Of a DNA stretch of 64,000 bases, positions 51,484 through 63,069 are shown piece after piece. The notes under the pieces were generated by a model. The model was not told where the DNA came from and made no database searches. It worked only from the letters and a program-made list of their open reading frames with translations. The position numbers and the translations under genes are program-made. This stretch comes from Zychaea mexicana (Eukaryota > Mucoromycota > Mucoromycetes > Mucorales > Lichtheimiaceae): positions 186,001 through 250,000 of the forward strand of contig NW_026516720.1 of NCBI RefSeq assembly GCF_025766255.1. Reading direction: 5' to 3'. Numbering within the stretch: the first letter of the stretch is position 1; the number at the start of each line of letters is the position of its first letter.

Positions 51484-51491
51484 TATAAAGG
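51484..51491 (+). promoter_or_regulatory. TATA box of GH3 gene 2
   Basis: TATAAAGG lies about 88 bp upstream of the ATG at 51572, in the 253-bp gap after copy 1. Confidence 0.45.
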
Positions 51492-51571
51492 AGTGCAAAC
51501 GGTGGAAGAGATCTCGTACTTGGCATATTTTCTTTTGTTACTTTTCTTGATATTCCCTACTCAGCAACTTA

Positions 51572-54389
51572 ATGAACAACCCGAAAGTGTGGCTCGTATT
51601 GCTACTTGCCGCTATCTCGCTAGTACTCGCAAAAGAGCGTTCATGGGATGAGGCGTACGCTATCGCACACTCGCTTGTAGCGCAGATGACCATTGCGGAA
51701 AAGGTCAATATCACTACTGGTTTAAAAAATGGAAAAACCTGCACAGGCAACACGGGAGGATCAGCGAATTTCCCGTCGCTCTGTTTGAATGATGGCCCTT
51801 TAGGTATACGGGGCTCAACTAAGACAAGTGCCTTTGTTGCTGGCATTAATGCGGCAGCCTCATTTGATCGGGAAATGATACGACAACGCGGTGTAGACAT
51901 TGCACAAGAGTTTCGTGGTAAAGGGATCAATATTTGGCTTGGCCCCAGTGCAGACTTGCTTCGTATCCCTCGCGCAGGCAGAAATTGGGAATCCTTTGGC
52001 GAGGTAAAGTAGTGATATACTGCTATTTCTCAAAAGATCAAATGACCAAACAACGGCCGGCTAATGCATTTACAAAAAAACCTTCTTAGGACCCGGTGCT
52101 CAGCGGTATCGCAGTTAGTGAAACGATTAAAGGCGCTCAAAGTCAGGGTGTCGTAAGTTATCTCCAGATACAAGGCTCAAACATCGCAGTGTGACTTTTG
52201 AAAGTGAATGACCCGGGTGTTTTAGATCGCCACTGTCAAGCATTATGCTGTCTACAATCAAGAAACGTTTCGAGAACATGCAAGTAGAGAATGATATGAT
52301 GTGGTATTAAGACGGAATGTGCTCTTTCTTAATCAAGTGGAATTTTTCCTGCGTAGATGTCAAGCAACATAGATGAGCGAACGCTACAAGAGTTATATTT
52401 GTGGCCGATTGCACGAGCTGTCGAAGCACAAGTCGGCTCTGTCATGTGTGCCTATAACAAAATTAACAACGTCTATGCGTGCGAAAACGACGAGTTGCTC
52501 TCCCGCATCCTCCGTGACGAGATGGGATTCAGAGGATGCGTGCAGAGCGATTGGGGAGCTACGCATTCAACTGCAAAAGCTGCTAATGCTGGGCTTGATA
52601 TGGAAATGATGCAGTCGTGGAACGCAGTATATTTTGGTGACAAGCTAAGAGCTGCTGTTGACGATGGAAAAGTATCAAACCAAAGGGTAAGAAAAGAAAA
52701 TCGGTTGCGCGGTTGGACGACTTTATAAATTAAATTGCATATAACAGCTTAACCTCATGGTTGAGCGTATCGTAGCTACTTATTACAAGGTAAAAACAAA
52801 AAAAAAGCAGCGTTACTATAATCACCGAAAGCCTACTAATACCATGATTCAGTTTGGCCAAGATAAAGTAGGTTAACACGTACAAAAGAGACAGTCTGAG
52901 CAATAGACTGATCTTCATTGTCGTGCAGGATTACCCAGTAGTACAAATAAACACCGCCAATCCGTCAAAAGACCCAGGCGTAAATGTACAAGGAAATCAT
53001 AAAGATGGCATCCGTAAAATAGGGGCTGCCTCAACTGTGTTGTTACGAAATGACGGCGGGATACTCCCTCTTCGTGGTGATAAACTGTCAGAGAAAAGAA
53101 TAGTGGTCGCAGGCACTGATGCTGGGGCAGGGTTATTGTATGGTCAGCATGAATATAACCAGATTTACACAATTAGCTAACCAAAACGATAAATTTATTA
53201 GACCACCCAATTTGTGCCCTTTGCACATGTGCGACACTGGTACAACTTCTATGGGAGGAGGATCAGGATCAGCGTACATGCCGTACCTTGTAACCGTAAG
53301 TTGAAGATTTACAGACATAGAATCTTTTTGGTGCTAACAGTGGCTTTATTAATATTATTTTGCGGCCATAAGCCATTGCAAGGTATTACTGAACGCGCAA
53401 AAAAAGAAGCGATTCAAGTACAAGCGATTTTACAAGATGTCAGCCCTGTATCCGATCTCCTTACTATCATCTCAACTACTGTATCGCCAACCGACACATG
53501 TATCGTTTTCGGCAGCGCTTATTCGATGGAGGCTTTCGATCGGCCTATCCATGGTGTAGATCCATTAGACGTTCCTATCGTAAGTGGTTACAATGTCTAG
53601 AAAAGAGACTGTGTCTAACTTTGCTGAACTGTTTAGATCGAACATATCTCAAATGTTTGTGAGAACACAGTTCTAGTGATACATGCAATTGGGCCGATTG
53701 ACCTTCCTTTCGCGGACCATCCAAATATCAAAGCAATTGTGTGGGCAGGTCTCCCAGGCCAAGAAACCGGGAATTCTCTGGCAGATATCTTATTTGGGGA
53801 TGTCAACCCCTCTGGTCGACTGCCTTATACGATAGCAAAACAACACCAAGATTATCCCGCGGACGTATCTTTGAAATTACAGGTAACGATGATATTCTAT
53901 TTCTGGGTCCCGACTCTAAAACATTTGGTTTTTCCTGCGTAGGTTCCTTACAATGAAAAGCTGTTGCTGGGCTATCGATGGTTTGATGCAAAAGGAATCG
54001 ACCCATTGTTTGAATTTGGCTTTGGATTATCATACACGACTTTCACCTATGGCCAGCTTGCAGTTAATGTGATTCGCGGAGAAAAACCGGAGGTGGAAGC
54101 TCATATTTCGATACGGAATAGCGGCAAAGTCGATGGAGCAGAAGTCGTTCAGGCGTACCTTTCCTTCCCCGCAAGCGTTGGCGAACCGCCCAAGGTGTTG
54201 CGCGGTTTCGAGAAGATTTTTTTAACTAAGGACGAACAAAAGCCTGTAACGTTCCTATTCTCAAAGCAGGACCTTAGCATCTGGGATACGAAAGGTGGTG
54301 GATGGATTGTCCCTTCGCCTGGAACATTTACGCTACATGTTGGAGCTAGCAGCCGTGATATTCGTTCATCTACCACCTTCGAGCTATAA
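51572..54389 (+). CDS. Secreted GH3 beta-glucosidase, copy 2
   Basis: Tandem paralogue of copy 1 with matching intron positions (for example after the ...SFGE exon end and after SQGV). Signal peptide MNNPKVWLVLLLAAISLVLA. Motifs: NFPSLCLNDGPLGIR, INAAASFDREMIRQRG, LGPSADLLRIPRAGRNWE, TVKHYA, VGSVMCAYNKINNVYACEN and GFRGCVQSDWGATHST with the nucleophile Asp. Then follow TVLLRNDGGILPLRG, the GGGSGSAY loop, IVWAGLPGQETGNSLADILF, GDVNPSGRLPYT and FEFGFGLSYTTFTYG, with the FnIII-like end HVGASSRDIRSS. No stop or frame change is evident outside introns. It probably differs from copy 1 in substrate or regulation; this cannot be read from sequence. Confidence 0.92.
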
Positions 54390-54594
54390 AATCCATATAG
54401 CGTGAGATACACTCTCGGACGAGAGAATAAGGGGAACAGATCATGTAAAAGAGCTATACGCGGATTGTGGTACCCGCGGAGCGTATCACGTACACAGATA
54501 AAGTAGAGCACTTTTAATAAAACTTATATCACCCTTGGTGAATGATATCTGTTTTTTATACCTTTCCTTACAAAAAAAATCAATATTTTACATA

Positions 54595-55190
54595 ATGAGC
54601 TGTCGGTATCACTCCTTTTGCAATTAGCTTCGACTGCAGCAGTTTCATCTGTCGATGTACTTTCATGGGATGAGGCTTATGCCAAAGCCGACAAACTCGC
54701 TGAACAAATGTCACTGGATGATATCACGAAGCTTACCACGGGCAAAGGTCTTTTTATTGGCCCATGCATAGGCACAACGACCAGCATAACGAATCCTAAT
54801 TTTCCTAGCCTCTGTCTTGCCGAATGATCCTTTGAGTGTTCGAGGCTCACCGTTTGTAAACGCATTCCCTGCAGAAATTATCATTGCTGCCTCCTTCGAT
54901 AAAGAGTTGATGCGCCAGCGTGGCATTGACGTGGGATCTGGGTTTCGGGGTAAAGGTGTCAGTCTTCAGTTAAGCCCATCGATGAACATTGCAAGAGTTG
55001 CCAAAGCTGGACGTAACTGGGTAGGATTTGGCGAAGTAAGTCTCAAACATGTTAAAGCATCTTGGTATGGTAAGCGCAAGAGGCAATAAACAGGACTGTT
55101 AATCTATACGTATCATATGTAGGATCCTTTCCTTTCAGCTGCAGCTGCAGCGGAAACTATAGTAGGAATCCAGAGCCAAGGCGTTGTAAA
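54595..55190 (+). pseudogene. GH3 beta-glucosidase, copy 3, frameshifted and truncated
   Basis: Matches the first two exons of copies 1 and 2: VLSWDEAYAKADKLAEQMS, NPNFPSLCLAE, then after a frame change DPLSVRGSPFV, AASFDKELMRQRG, RGKGVSLQLSPSMNIAR and AGRNWVGFGE. A GTAAGT intron follows, then DPFLSAAAAAETIVGIQSQG. Three lesions are visible. The ATG at 54595 is out of frame with the signal-peptide codons. The frame shifts at about 54825 in the conserved DGPLG region. All sequence beyond about 55190, including the nucleophile, is gone. Sequence after the break is unrelated and leads into transposon remains. Confidence 0.88.
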
Positions 55191-55567
55191 TTTTTGCGTT
55201 GGGGTGACCTATCGTGCACTAAAGAAAGGCTTTTGATACGGGCACCCCCTTCTCTTTTTAATCCTCATCGGGTTACACACATTCTATAAATATATACTTG
55301 TGAGGATGTCCGCAAGGATGTGTTCACTGGATGTGTTCACTTGTTATTGTTAATATATATCTTTCGATTGTATTAACAAAAGAGAACCATAAAAGGTACA
55401 TGAAAAACATTCCTTAATGCTTTTCAAACTTTCTAGGGTGTCTCTACGGATGTGTTTATGTGCAGTAGCTTTAATAAAGTATAATAAATGCTCCTCAATA
55501 AACAGTATACTTTGATATTATATCTTCAACTTTCTACCTACGTTTATCACCCTACTATCTCAACACT
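55191..55567. other. Junction between broken GH3 copy and MULE remains
   Basis: About 380 bp without coding sequence. Short direct repeats of GGATGTGTT occur at about 55316-55345 and again near 55447. It may hold the left end of the MULE element, but no clear terminal inverted repeat was identified. Confidence 0.4.
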
Positions 55568-57180
55568 ATGGAGCAATTGATTGACACTACTGTACTTACA
55601 CCGGATCAAATAAGCAAATTGTGAAAGAAATCAACGAGCAAGCCAGAGAATACAACTTTGCCGTTTCAACGAAACGAAGTGAGAAGAACGTAAAAATCGT
55701 GATCCAGTGCGTACATGGTGGAAGCTATCGTAATACACACGGAGTAACTGAAGAAACGCGAGGATGCTAAACAGCGACGAAAACGATCAGCTGCCAATGG
55801 ATCATGAACTTAAGGTGGTGCGAGAAGGATATGCACTGGAAAGTAACGAAGATCAGCAACGACAACGAGCACAACCACTCCCTCGACAAGCCTCCTCAGT
55901 ATTACCATCAACACCGCACGCCAACTCTCCATCCCGAGCAGCAAATATTATCATTGACAGATAATTCCGACAGGCCCCTCATGATACATCGAGAAGTTCA
56001 GAACCACGAAGACGGCGCAATTATGACCATGAGCGACCTATACAATTTTCGTGCGCAAATATTCCGTGAGGACAATCATGGCGGCTTCAGTAGGATATTC
56101 GAGATCCTCATTGGTAACAAGTATCACTAGATATAAGCTAGAGGACACAGGTGAGATTCTCCACACCCTTTTTTACCCATAGCAAAAGTACGACGATGCA
56201 ATGAGATCATTGCTATCGATGCGACGTACAAAACGAGCAGAACCAAGATGCCTCTTGTCAATGTTGCTGATGTCAGTCATCTCGGTGCATCCAAGCTCAA
56301 GAACATGCTTATTGTCTCTGCTTTCTTGGTAAACGAGAAAGAAGAGTCGTACATCTGGCTCCTTCGAACTATGTGACAAGTCATATGGCCAGCAGGGAAC
56401 GTACGCATCTTCATTACGGACAACGAAAGAGCTTTAAACAACGCCATCGAGTCAACTTTCAAAGATGCAGAGCATATACTTTGCGGGTGGCATATGGAGC
56501 AGCATTTACGTAGCATCTTCAGTAGTTGCTTTCCACCGAACAGCGAAGAAATAGGCGAAGCCAAAGTCATCATTGAGCAAATGGTTTATGTTGGTAAAAA
56601 GACGAAGCGACTTTCCATTCTGCCATCGACGCTTATAAGTGTCTGATTGAGAAAGGTGCTCTTGCGTATGCCAACGAGAACCATAAGCGATCCAACAAAA
56701 AGCACAAGAAAACAAATTCCAAAGCGATGCATGATAACGACAGCAGCAATGGCGAGAACGACAGAAATACTGAAGATGATGCAACGTCTGCAATACGTTT
56801 GCTGGCAAACAAAAAGAAAGAGAAAATGATGGACTATCTCAACGGGTATGTTTACTACCTTTATCATCCAATCTTTGACCGGAGCTTTTGCTGGATTGTG
56901 CTAACCAGCTGTATTATATTTATTTTATAGCTGCCCTGAACTCAAGAAGAAATGGGGTACTTGTTATGCTGGAAGACTTTTGAACATGCGAATAAGGGCA
57001 TCATCGCGTGTTGAAGGGACACTCTGGCGCATCAAAGATGCAATATGCAAACCACCGGAAGCTTGTTTAAACGGTCAAAGCGATTGTTCGTATCATGCGT
57101 AAGTTGTATGTGCTACACCCTTCATTTTTGGAAGATAATGTGTTAATGGATATGCTAGTCAAAATTCTGTATTAGTTGGC
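55568..57180 (+). pseudogene. Broken MULE transposase with FAR1-like DNA-binding domain
   Basis: From ATG 55568 there is MEQLIDTTVLTPDQISK, then, across a stop, EYNFAVSTKRSEKNVKIVIQ, a FAR1/WRKY-GCM1-type zinc-binding N terminus with a cysteine and VHGGSYRN. Downstream, in shifting frames, is the Mutator (MULE) core: IIAIDATYKTSRTKMPL with the first Asp, then VNVADVSHLGASKLKNML and FITDNERALNNAIESTF with the second Asp, LCGWHMEQHLRSIF, and further on KKWGTCYAGRLLNM and SSRVEGTLWRIKD. Two or more frameshifts and several stops make it non-functional. An intron-like GTATGT...TATAG (about 56846-56931) lies between the last two parts. Confidence 0.8.
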
Positions 57181-57462
57181 TGATGAAGAGACTCGGATTT
57201 TGCAATAAAGACATAAAATGCCACTTTATGGAAAGCGTGAATTGGCTGCGATGCAAGATTTTTTTTGTAAGGAGGTTTTTTTTTATATGGAGGAGGATCC
57301 CTAAGGGAGAGTTTACTTTCTCTGCAGTCACGCGTGCCGCAATTTGGACAGAGGCGTGCTGCGTGCGAAACTGGTCGCTATTACAAACATTGTATCTTAG
57401 AGGTGTGGCACATGCGAGGAACATACAAAGGGATAGTTACAAGTAGTAGGGAGGGGGAGATT
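57181..57462. repeat. Fragment resembling the 5' region of the adjacent LINE
   Basis: Within this gap, about 57266-57372 resembles 62929-63025 in the same orientation: shared TTTTTTTGTAAGGAGG, then GCAGTC(A/C)CGCGT, then GTGCGAAAC. In the second place this is the 5' leader of a minus-strand LINE, so the first may be the leader of another copy, or a shared insertion target. Confidence 0.45.
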
Positions 57463-60400
57463 CTATGAATATAAGCATTTTTTTGTTTGTGTTTTTTTTT
57501 TCTTTGTTTTGTTTAATGATAGGAAAGAAAAATAGAGAGTGTCACGGGGGCGAAAACGCTCTAAAAGGACCAAAGCCCTAGATATGGCGGCAGACGGAAT
57601 TAAAGGCTGGTCATGGAAGATGAGTTGCCAATATGCCGCCCATATTGCATGGAGGGTACATGCGACAGCGATGTCGTAAGATGGAAACGATGTACTGGAA
57701 GTCGGTGTTGTTGGTAGGAGCTTGAGTGATATGATGAACGTAGAAAAGATGTCGGGGGTGTGGATCAGCGAAGAAGAGATGACTCCAAACGGCGTTCCAC
57801 ACAGACAACCTGACAGGACAGAAGACAAGAAAATGGTCGAGGTCGTCCACAGCAGAGGTGCACAACCGGCACATAGGCGACTCGAGATGGCCAATGTTAA
57901 TATCGAAAAGACAGAGAGCTGTAGGTATAGTACCATGAATGGCACGGAACCAAATGTTACGGGCAGTATGCTCCATATCCCATCGGCAGAAGGAAGACCA
58001 GTCTCGGGACGATATGGTGGGAACGGTGGCAGTCGGCGGCGAATAGAGGCGCCGGTATTCTTGGGTACGCCATAACGGGAGTGAAGAGGAGAGACGGCGA
58101 AAGAGAGGTGAAGCGTCAATCGTGTCGAGGCGACTGGAGTGACCTCCACTAGGGTGATCACCTGGCAGGCAAAGGCGGGCGAAACCCGCAAGTAAATATA
58201 TATGTCCGGAGCCCAAGTCATTGAAGAAACGCGTTGTGAGAATAGGTCGAAAGATTCTGTCAGTAGAAAACTGACGCCGAATGTAGCCTAGGTGGTGGTC
58301 GAAGACAAAGAGATCCACGACCTGTAAAGTACGAAATCCAGGGCGACGTAGGTTGGCATTGCCCAGTGTGGGCGCCCAGATGCAGTTCAGGGGTAAGTGT
58401 AGTAGTGTAGCAGCAGACAATTCAGCCGAAAGCCAGGTGACAGGCAGTCGGCCAGTAGCTTTGTAGAGAAGATAGGCGACTTGGTTTGGCTCCGGTGAGT
58501 GAGGGCGTGCGTCAGGAGAAACTAATGTGAAGCGTGGATCCACATAAGATGCGGACGCTACCATGATATGATGACAGAGGCAAGCGGTGATATACGACGG
58601 TTCTGCGGGCAACCGAAAGAGGGGTTCAAGCCATCGCAGTTGGAGGGTCTGTTATTGGAGAAGGGGATCAAGTACGCCAAGACCTCCACAATGTCGTGGT
58701 TGACACAATTTGTCATAGCTGACTCGAGGAAACATGTGTGTCATCATGAACTTGCTGCAGATGGACCATAGTTTGCCGAAGAATGTGAACGGAGCAGCCC
58801 CAACCAAGCGGAGTACATGCCATATGTGTGACAGGATCAAGGAGTTCAACACCGTGGCTCGGCTGCAGATGGATAGTTGCCGGGAAGCATGAATTTGACA
58901 AGAAGTTTGAATAGTGGTGAGTAATGCGTCTAAAAACACTTTCAATTGACTAGAAGAGGAGGCGAGGGGAAAACCAAGGTAGATTACCGGGCTCGGGTGG
59001 CTCCTATCGTGCGGAGGCAGAAAGCCAGCATCCAATAAGTGGCCCTCCCAGTGTGGCACCAGTGCACCGGAAAGCGAGATGGCTTGAGACTTGTGTGTAT
59101 TCAGTCGAGCATTAGAAGCTGCTTGGTATTGGTCCAGGTGAATCCGTAGTCGTTGCAGGTCCGAGGGGGAACGGAGAAACACAAAAACATCGTCTGCATA
59201 TGCCAGAACTTTGAGGGGAGCTGGGGGAGGCACGCGAGTATAAGATGAGACATATTGGGGCTGGATGCCTTCAAAGGACTCATCTTGCATGATGCTGCGC
59301 AACAGAGGTTCGATTGCAAGATTGAAAAGCACTGGGGACAATAGATCTCCTTGTCGAAGCCTGCGGCGCTGTGTATTGGAGCTGTTAGGTTACCATTGAT
59401 GTTGAGTGTGATGTTGGTTGTGAAAAAGAGGGTGACAATTGATGAGACCAGACTAGGTGGAAAGCCAAAATGCAGCAAGGTACGTTCAAGATAAACCGGA
59501 TAGATACGGTCATAGGCTTTCTCCTGATCTAGTAAAAGCCCCAGTCCAGATGGTGCTATATTATTGCGTTCTTGTTCCATGATAAGTTTAACCAGCATAC
59601 CATTGTCAGCTATGAATCGGCCAGGCATAAAACACGCCTGGAACAGGTTGATGAGCTTGTCTGCCGCTTGTATGAGGCGCGAATTCAATAGCCGAGTGAA
59701 GATCTTAGCATCGGTGTTAATCAAGGCAATCAAACGCCAGTTACGCAGGGAGGTTAAGTCTCCTTTCTTGGGCAACAGCGCGACACACGTTGCGGTCCAC
59801 GATGGAAGGAAACAGGAGCCTTGAAGGGCGGTATTGTATACCTCACACGTAAGAACCTTGTACTGGGGGTGTTGGAGGACCAAATACCAGAGTTCGTAGG
59901 GGAGGCCATCGAGACCAGGGCTGCTTTTCGCTGGGGCACGTTTCGCACCAAGTTGCAGGTCCTCGATACCGAATTCCTCTAGCAGCATGTCACAAGAGGC
60001 AGCAGAGACTCGACAAGAGGGAGGAATCGATGCTAAGAGGCTATCATGTGCGCGTAAGTCCATCGGAGCGGCGGAATACAGGTCCTGATAAAAGAAACGA
60101 GCAGCTTCATGAATGTCGGATGGTTCTTGTAGTAATACGTTAGTTTGTGGGTGCTGAATGGACAGAAGAAGGCGTTGAGTCTGTCTAGTAGTAGCAGTGC
60201 GTTTCAGGTATCCAGCAGATACTTCCCCTTGCTCTCGCCAACGTAAATTAGACTTGAGCGCCGCATTGTCAACAATTTCTTTTTGGATGAGGTCAAGCTG
60301 AAGTTCGACTCGGGCAAGGTGAGCTGCCAATATGCTGGGCGGAGGGTTGGACCCGATAAGCTTGTTTCGTTTCCTTTGTAAGGCTTTATGCTGCTGCTTC

Positions 60401-61332
60401 CACCAATCCTCGCGCTGACAGCCAAAACGCTACATAAATTTGCGAAGTTCCCCTTTTAGGAAGTCCCATTGTGCTTGGGGTAATCCATGTGAAGACAGTA
60501 AGGGGAATACTTGGGAGAGCCAGGAGGCCAGCTCTTGCCGAAATTGTTTAATGTAGGTAAAATCAAGATTGCCGCGCCAGTAACTTTTGCCTCTATTGCA
60601 GTCACCTAGGTGAATATGCGCGGAAAGGAGAGCATGGTCTGACCATTCTAAGGGTAAGTGTTGTACTTCAGCTTTAGACAGTTGCGGACGTAGCTCAGGG
60701 GAGGAAAATATGAAATTCAGCGTAGACTAATACAGATCACCTCGGCAGAATGTAGGAAGGGGCAGGCCCTCACCCAATTCCGTGATACAATCGACGTAGT
60801 GGGTGTAAAGCATGGCTTGCCAGGATGCTGGGACGCAGTGGCGGTGAGTGGCAAGATAGTAGTTGTAGTTAAAATCCCCAGCGATGATAAGTCAGTCAGG
60901 GATGTCAGAGAAAATTGTTGAATTGCTTAAAGCGGTGTAATAAGTGTGTCACGCTCGAATAGAGGAAGTCGTGGGTCCATAGACTACGAGAATATACAAG
61001 TCGAGGAAAGATGATGTCGCGGATTGAATTTTGGCATAAATGATGCAGGAAATGTTGGCGCCAAGATCAATAGGGATGGTTGCGATGATGATGTCGGGCG
61101 AGAAGGCTAGGAGTCTGCAGTGTTGAGTCCACGAGCTGGAGGAGACGAGGAGTTGTTGGTCGAAAGATTGCTGAATTGATGTTGAGCCAGCTCCGGTTTC
61201 ATGGAGAGTGAGAAGATATGGGTGTTGGTGACGCAGATAGCGCATGAGCGACGATCGAGCGCCAGAGTTGTTGGTTTTTCGAAGACTGTTACAGTTGAGA
61301 GAGCATAATTTCAGAATATTATTGGGTATCAT
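57463..61332 (-). pseudogene. LINE ORF2 (endonuclease-reverse transcriptase-zf-RVT), broken
   Basis: From 61332 an endonuclease/exonuclease/phosphatase fold starts LKLCSLNCNSLRKTN and has HPYLLTLHETGAG. After a break near 60945 it continues with IIAGDFNYNYYLATH (the GDFN motif) and WSDHALLSAHI (the SDH motif). An in-frame TAG lies at about 60434. The reverse transcriptase (60430-58700) shows SSPGLDGLPYELWY, NWRLIALINTDAKIFTRLL, FMPGRFIADN and LLLDQEKAYDRI (motif A). A frame change near 59350 follows, then LSPVLFNLAIEPLL and VLAYADDVFVFLRS (the catalytic ADD pair). The C-terminal end has AIHGTIPTALCLF and CRLCTSAVDDLDHFLVFCP (zf-RVT), with a last frame change near 57660. No RNase H domain is seen. 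Confidence 0.85.
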
Positions 61333-61390
61333 AATATATTGATGGATACATAATCTTGGGTCGTCTCTTCAATGAGATGACAACCCTGTG

Positions 61391-62924
61391 TTACCACTGA
61401 GAGCTTTCGGAGACGGTTTCACGAGGCGGCCGCTCTTTGTGTGGTAGCTTGGTGTTTTTGGATCTGAATCTGAAGTGTCGAAGGCGGGCGACGGACGGAG
61501 CGGAGTGTCGCCAGTTACTGCTCTCTGTGTTGCTATATGGTGCGCAAATCGTCCTTCGAGGAGGGCCGCCAGCACTTATTGGTCGGCTACTTCCAAAGTC
61601 GTAGTAATGGAATGCCGGGTGGTAGTAGTCATCATAGGGAATGTTTGGCTCCAAAAGTCTGTGGCTAGTTGTCGGTTCGCAAAGGCGGTTTTCATCGTTT
61701 CGTACATGGCGGGTTTGTTGTTGCGTTCTTCGAGAAATTCTTCATAGGCTTCTTGTATGGCCTCCGCGTCCACAGGGGCTGGGGCTGCACTTTCTTCGTT
61801 TTCCAACTCTTCCACGACGGAGTCAGTGTCAGTCTCCATCGCGTCGGAAGATTCGTCGTCGCCACTAGCGTCGTCTCGAGCTGGTTCTGGATCTGGGAAA
61901 GTCAACTCGTCATGGTTGTCGATTGTTGTGTGTGTTTCCTCTGGGTACGGTTGTGGTCCAATGGCTTGGTGGTTGGTGAGACTTCTGGTGCTGTCGTGGG
62001 ACTTGTTGGGTTGTTCGTTTTTCTACGCTTCTTGATAGTGGCGCCACGAGTTGCACGACCGGAGATCTTTTTGTTGTGACACAGGTACGACAAGTGGCCA
62101 ATTTCACCGCAAGACCAACAGGTGCGGTGATTGCGGGGATTCTGAGGGCAGTTCATGATGTCCTTCCTTATAGCAGCAAGCGCAGTGTAATGCCATGGCC
62201 GCCCAAGTGGCATAAAAGCTGTCTTTGCTGGTGCACCAAGGGATACATGCATAATGGGACTAAAAGTCTGTTCGTCTACGATAGGTTGGCGGTCCAGCAC
62301 AGCGAAGCCTGTACCCATATAGAGACCAGACTGAGCATCGCGGTAGATGCCACAATCTAAGACTCGCCCATAAAGGCTGAGGCTTTGGAGAATTCCGTGA
62401 ACCAACTTGTCTGGGCTCCTGTAAGGTAGCTGCGAGAGGCGCACTTTGGTGATTTGGGCATCAGATGATAGTGCGCGGCAAGGTTTGATGATGATGTTGT
62501 TTAAAAAGCTTATGCCTTCATCGAGGGCGTGCTGAAGGTCTGCGGCGTGTTCAAAAAAAAGTTCAACAAGGACTCTAGGGCCTTCACGAACTGGTTGGCC
62601 ACCGCAGTTGTTGGGGAAGTGCTGGGCGATACGTTTCAACAACTTGGCTAAGGGCTCAGTACGGCTACTGAGGTCAAAGAAGACACTGTTTGCCGAAGCA
62701 GGGGAACCTCCCGCTCGGTAGATGTTGGAGGTAATAATGCGAGTAGTTTTTTGTGCGTCTGAATCGTCCGGCGTAAGGCGGGTTTCGCTCTCAATTTTCA
62801 TCAAAGACTGGCGGTGCCTTTGAACAGTGCGAGCATACGAAAGTCGAGGGACTTCAAGCGGTTTTATTGGTGAGTTGTTGTCTGGGCCATTGCCACGTGG
62901 CGGATCAATATCGGGAAGAGCCAT
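61391..62924 (-). pseudogene. LINE ORF1 (nucleic-acid-binding, CCHC), frameshifted
   Basis: The first part (62924-61902, 340 codons from MALPDIDPPRGNG) contains an RRM-like central region (NSVFFDLSSRTEPLAKLLK, RVLVELFFEHAADLQHALD) and the zinc knuckle CWSCGEIGHLSYLC (C-X2-C-X4-H-X4-C), followed by a basic tail. The frame then shifts near 61905 to an acidic segment (DDASGDDESSDAMETDTDS) with a helical region, and shifts again near 61620 to a His/Tyr- and Pro-rich end. ORF1 proteins of LINEs coat the element RNA as chaperones. Confidence 0.75.
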
Positions 62925-63069
62925 GTTTTTTTTTGTAAGGAGGGAGTGATACCCTCAAAATAAATATAATTTATTTGCAGTCCCGCGTATCTGGGATAGT
63001 GGTGGGCTGGGTGCGAAACAATTGAATGAACAGGACAGAAAATGTAGAGTGTGCCGATCAGCTAAGAAC

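Larger units (their letters stand above)
57463..63060 (-). mobile_element. Non-LTR retrotransposon (LINE), near full length but broken
   Basis: Two reading frames on the minus strand in LINE order: ORF1 (62924 down to about 61391) with a CCHC knuckle, then ORF2 (61332 to 57463) with apurinic-type endonuclease, reverse transcriptase and a zf-RVT zinc-binding end. A-rich sequence at the 3' end (about 57475-57520 read in reverse) fits target-primed reverse transcription. The ORF1-CCHC and zf-RVT combination suggests an L1-like clade; this is an inference. Frameshifts and stops in both ORFs show it is dead. Confidence 0.85.

Noticed and set aside
48225..55190. GH3 array as a carbohydrate-utilisation cluster with the sugar transporter at 33.6-36.2 kb
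   Set aside because: Twelve kilobases and at least five unrelated genes separate them. No shared regulatory site was found.
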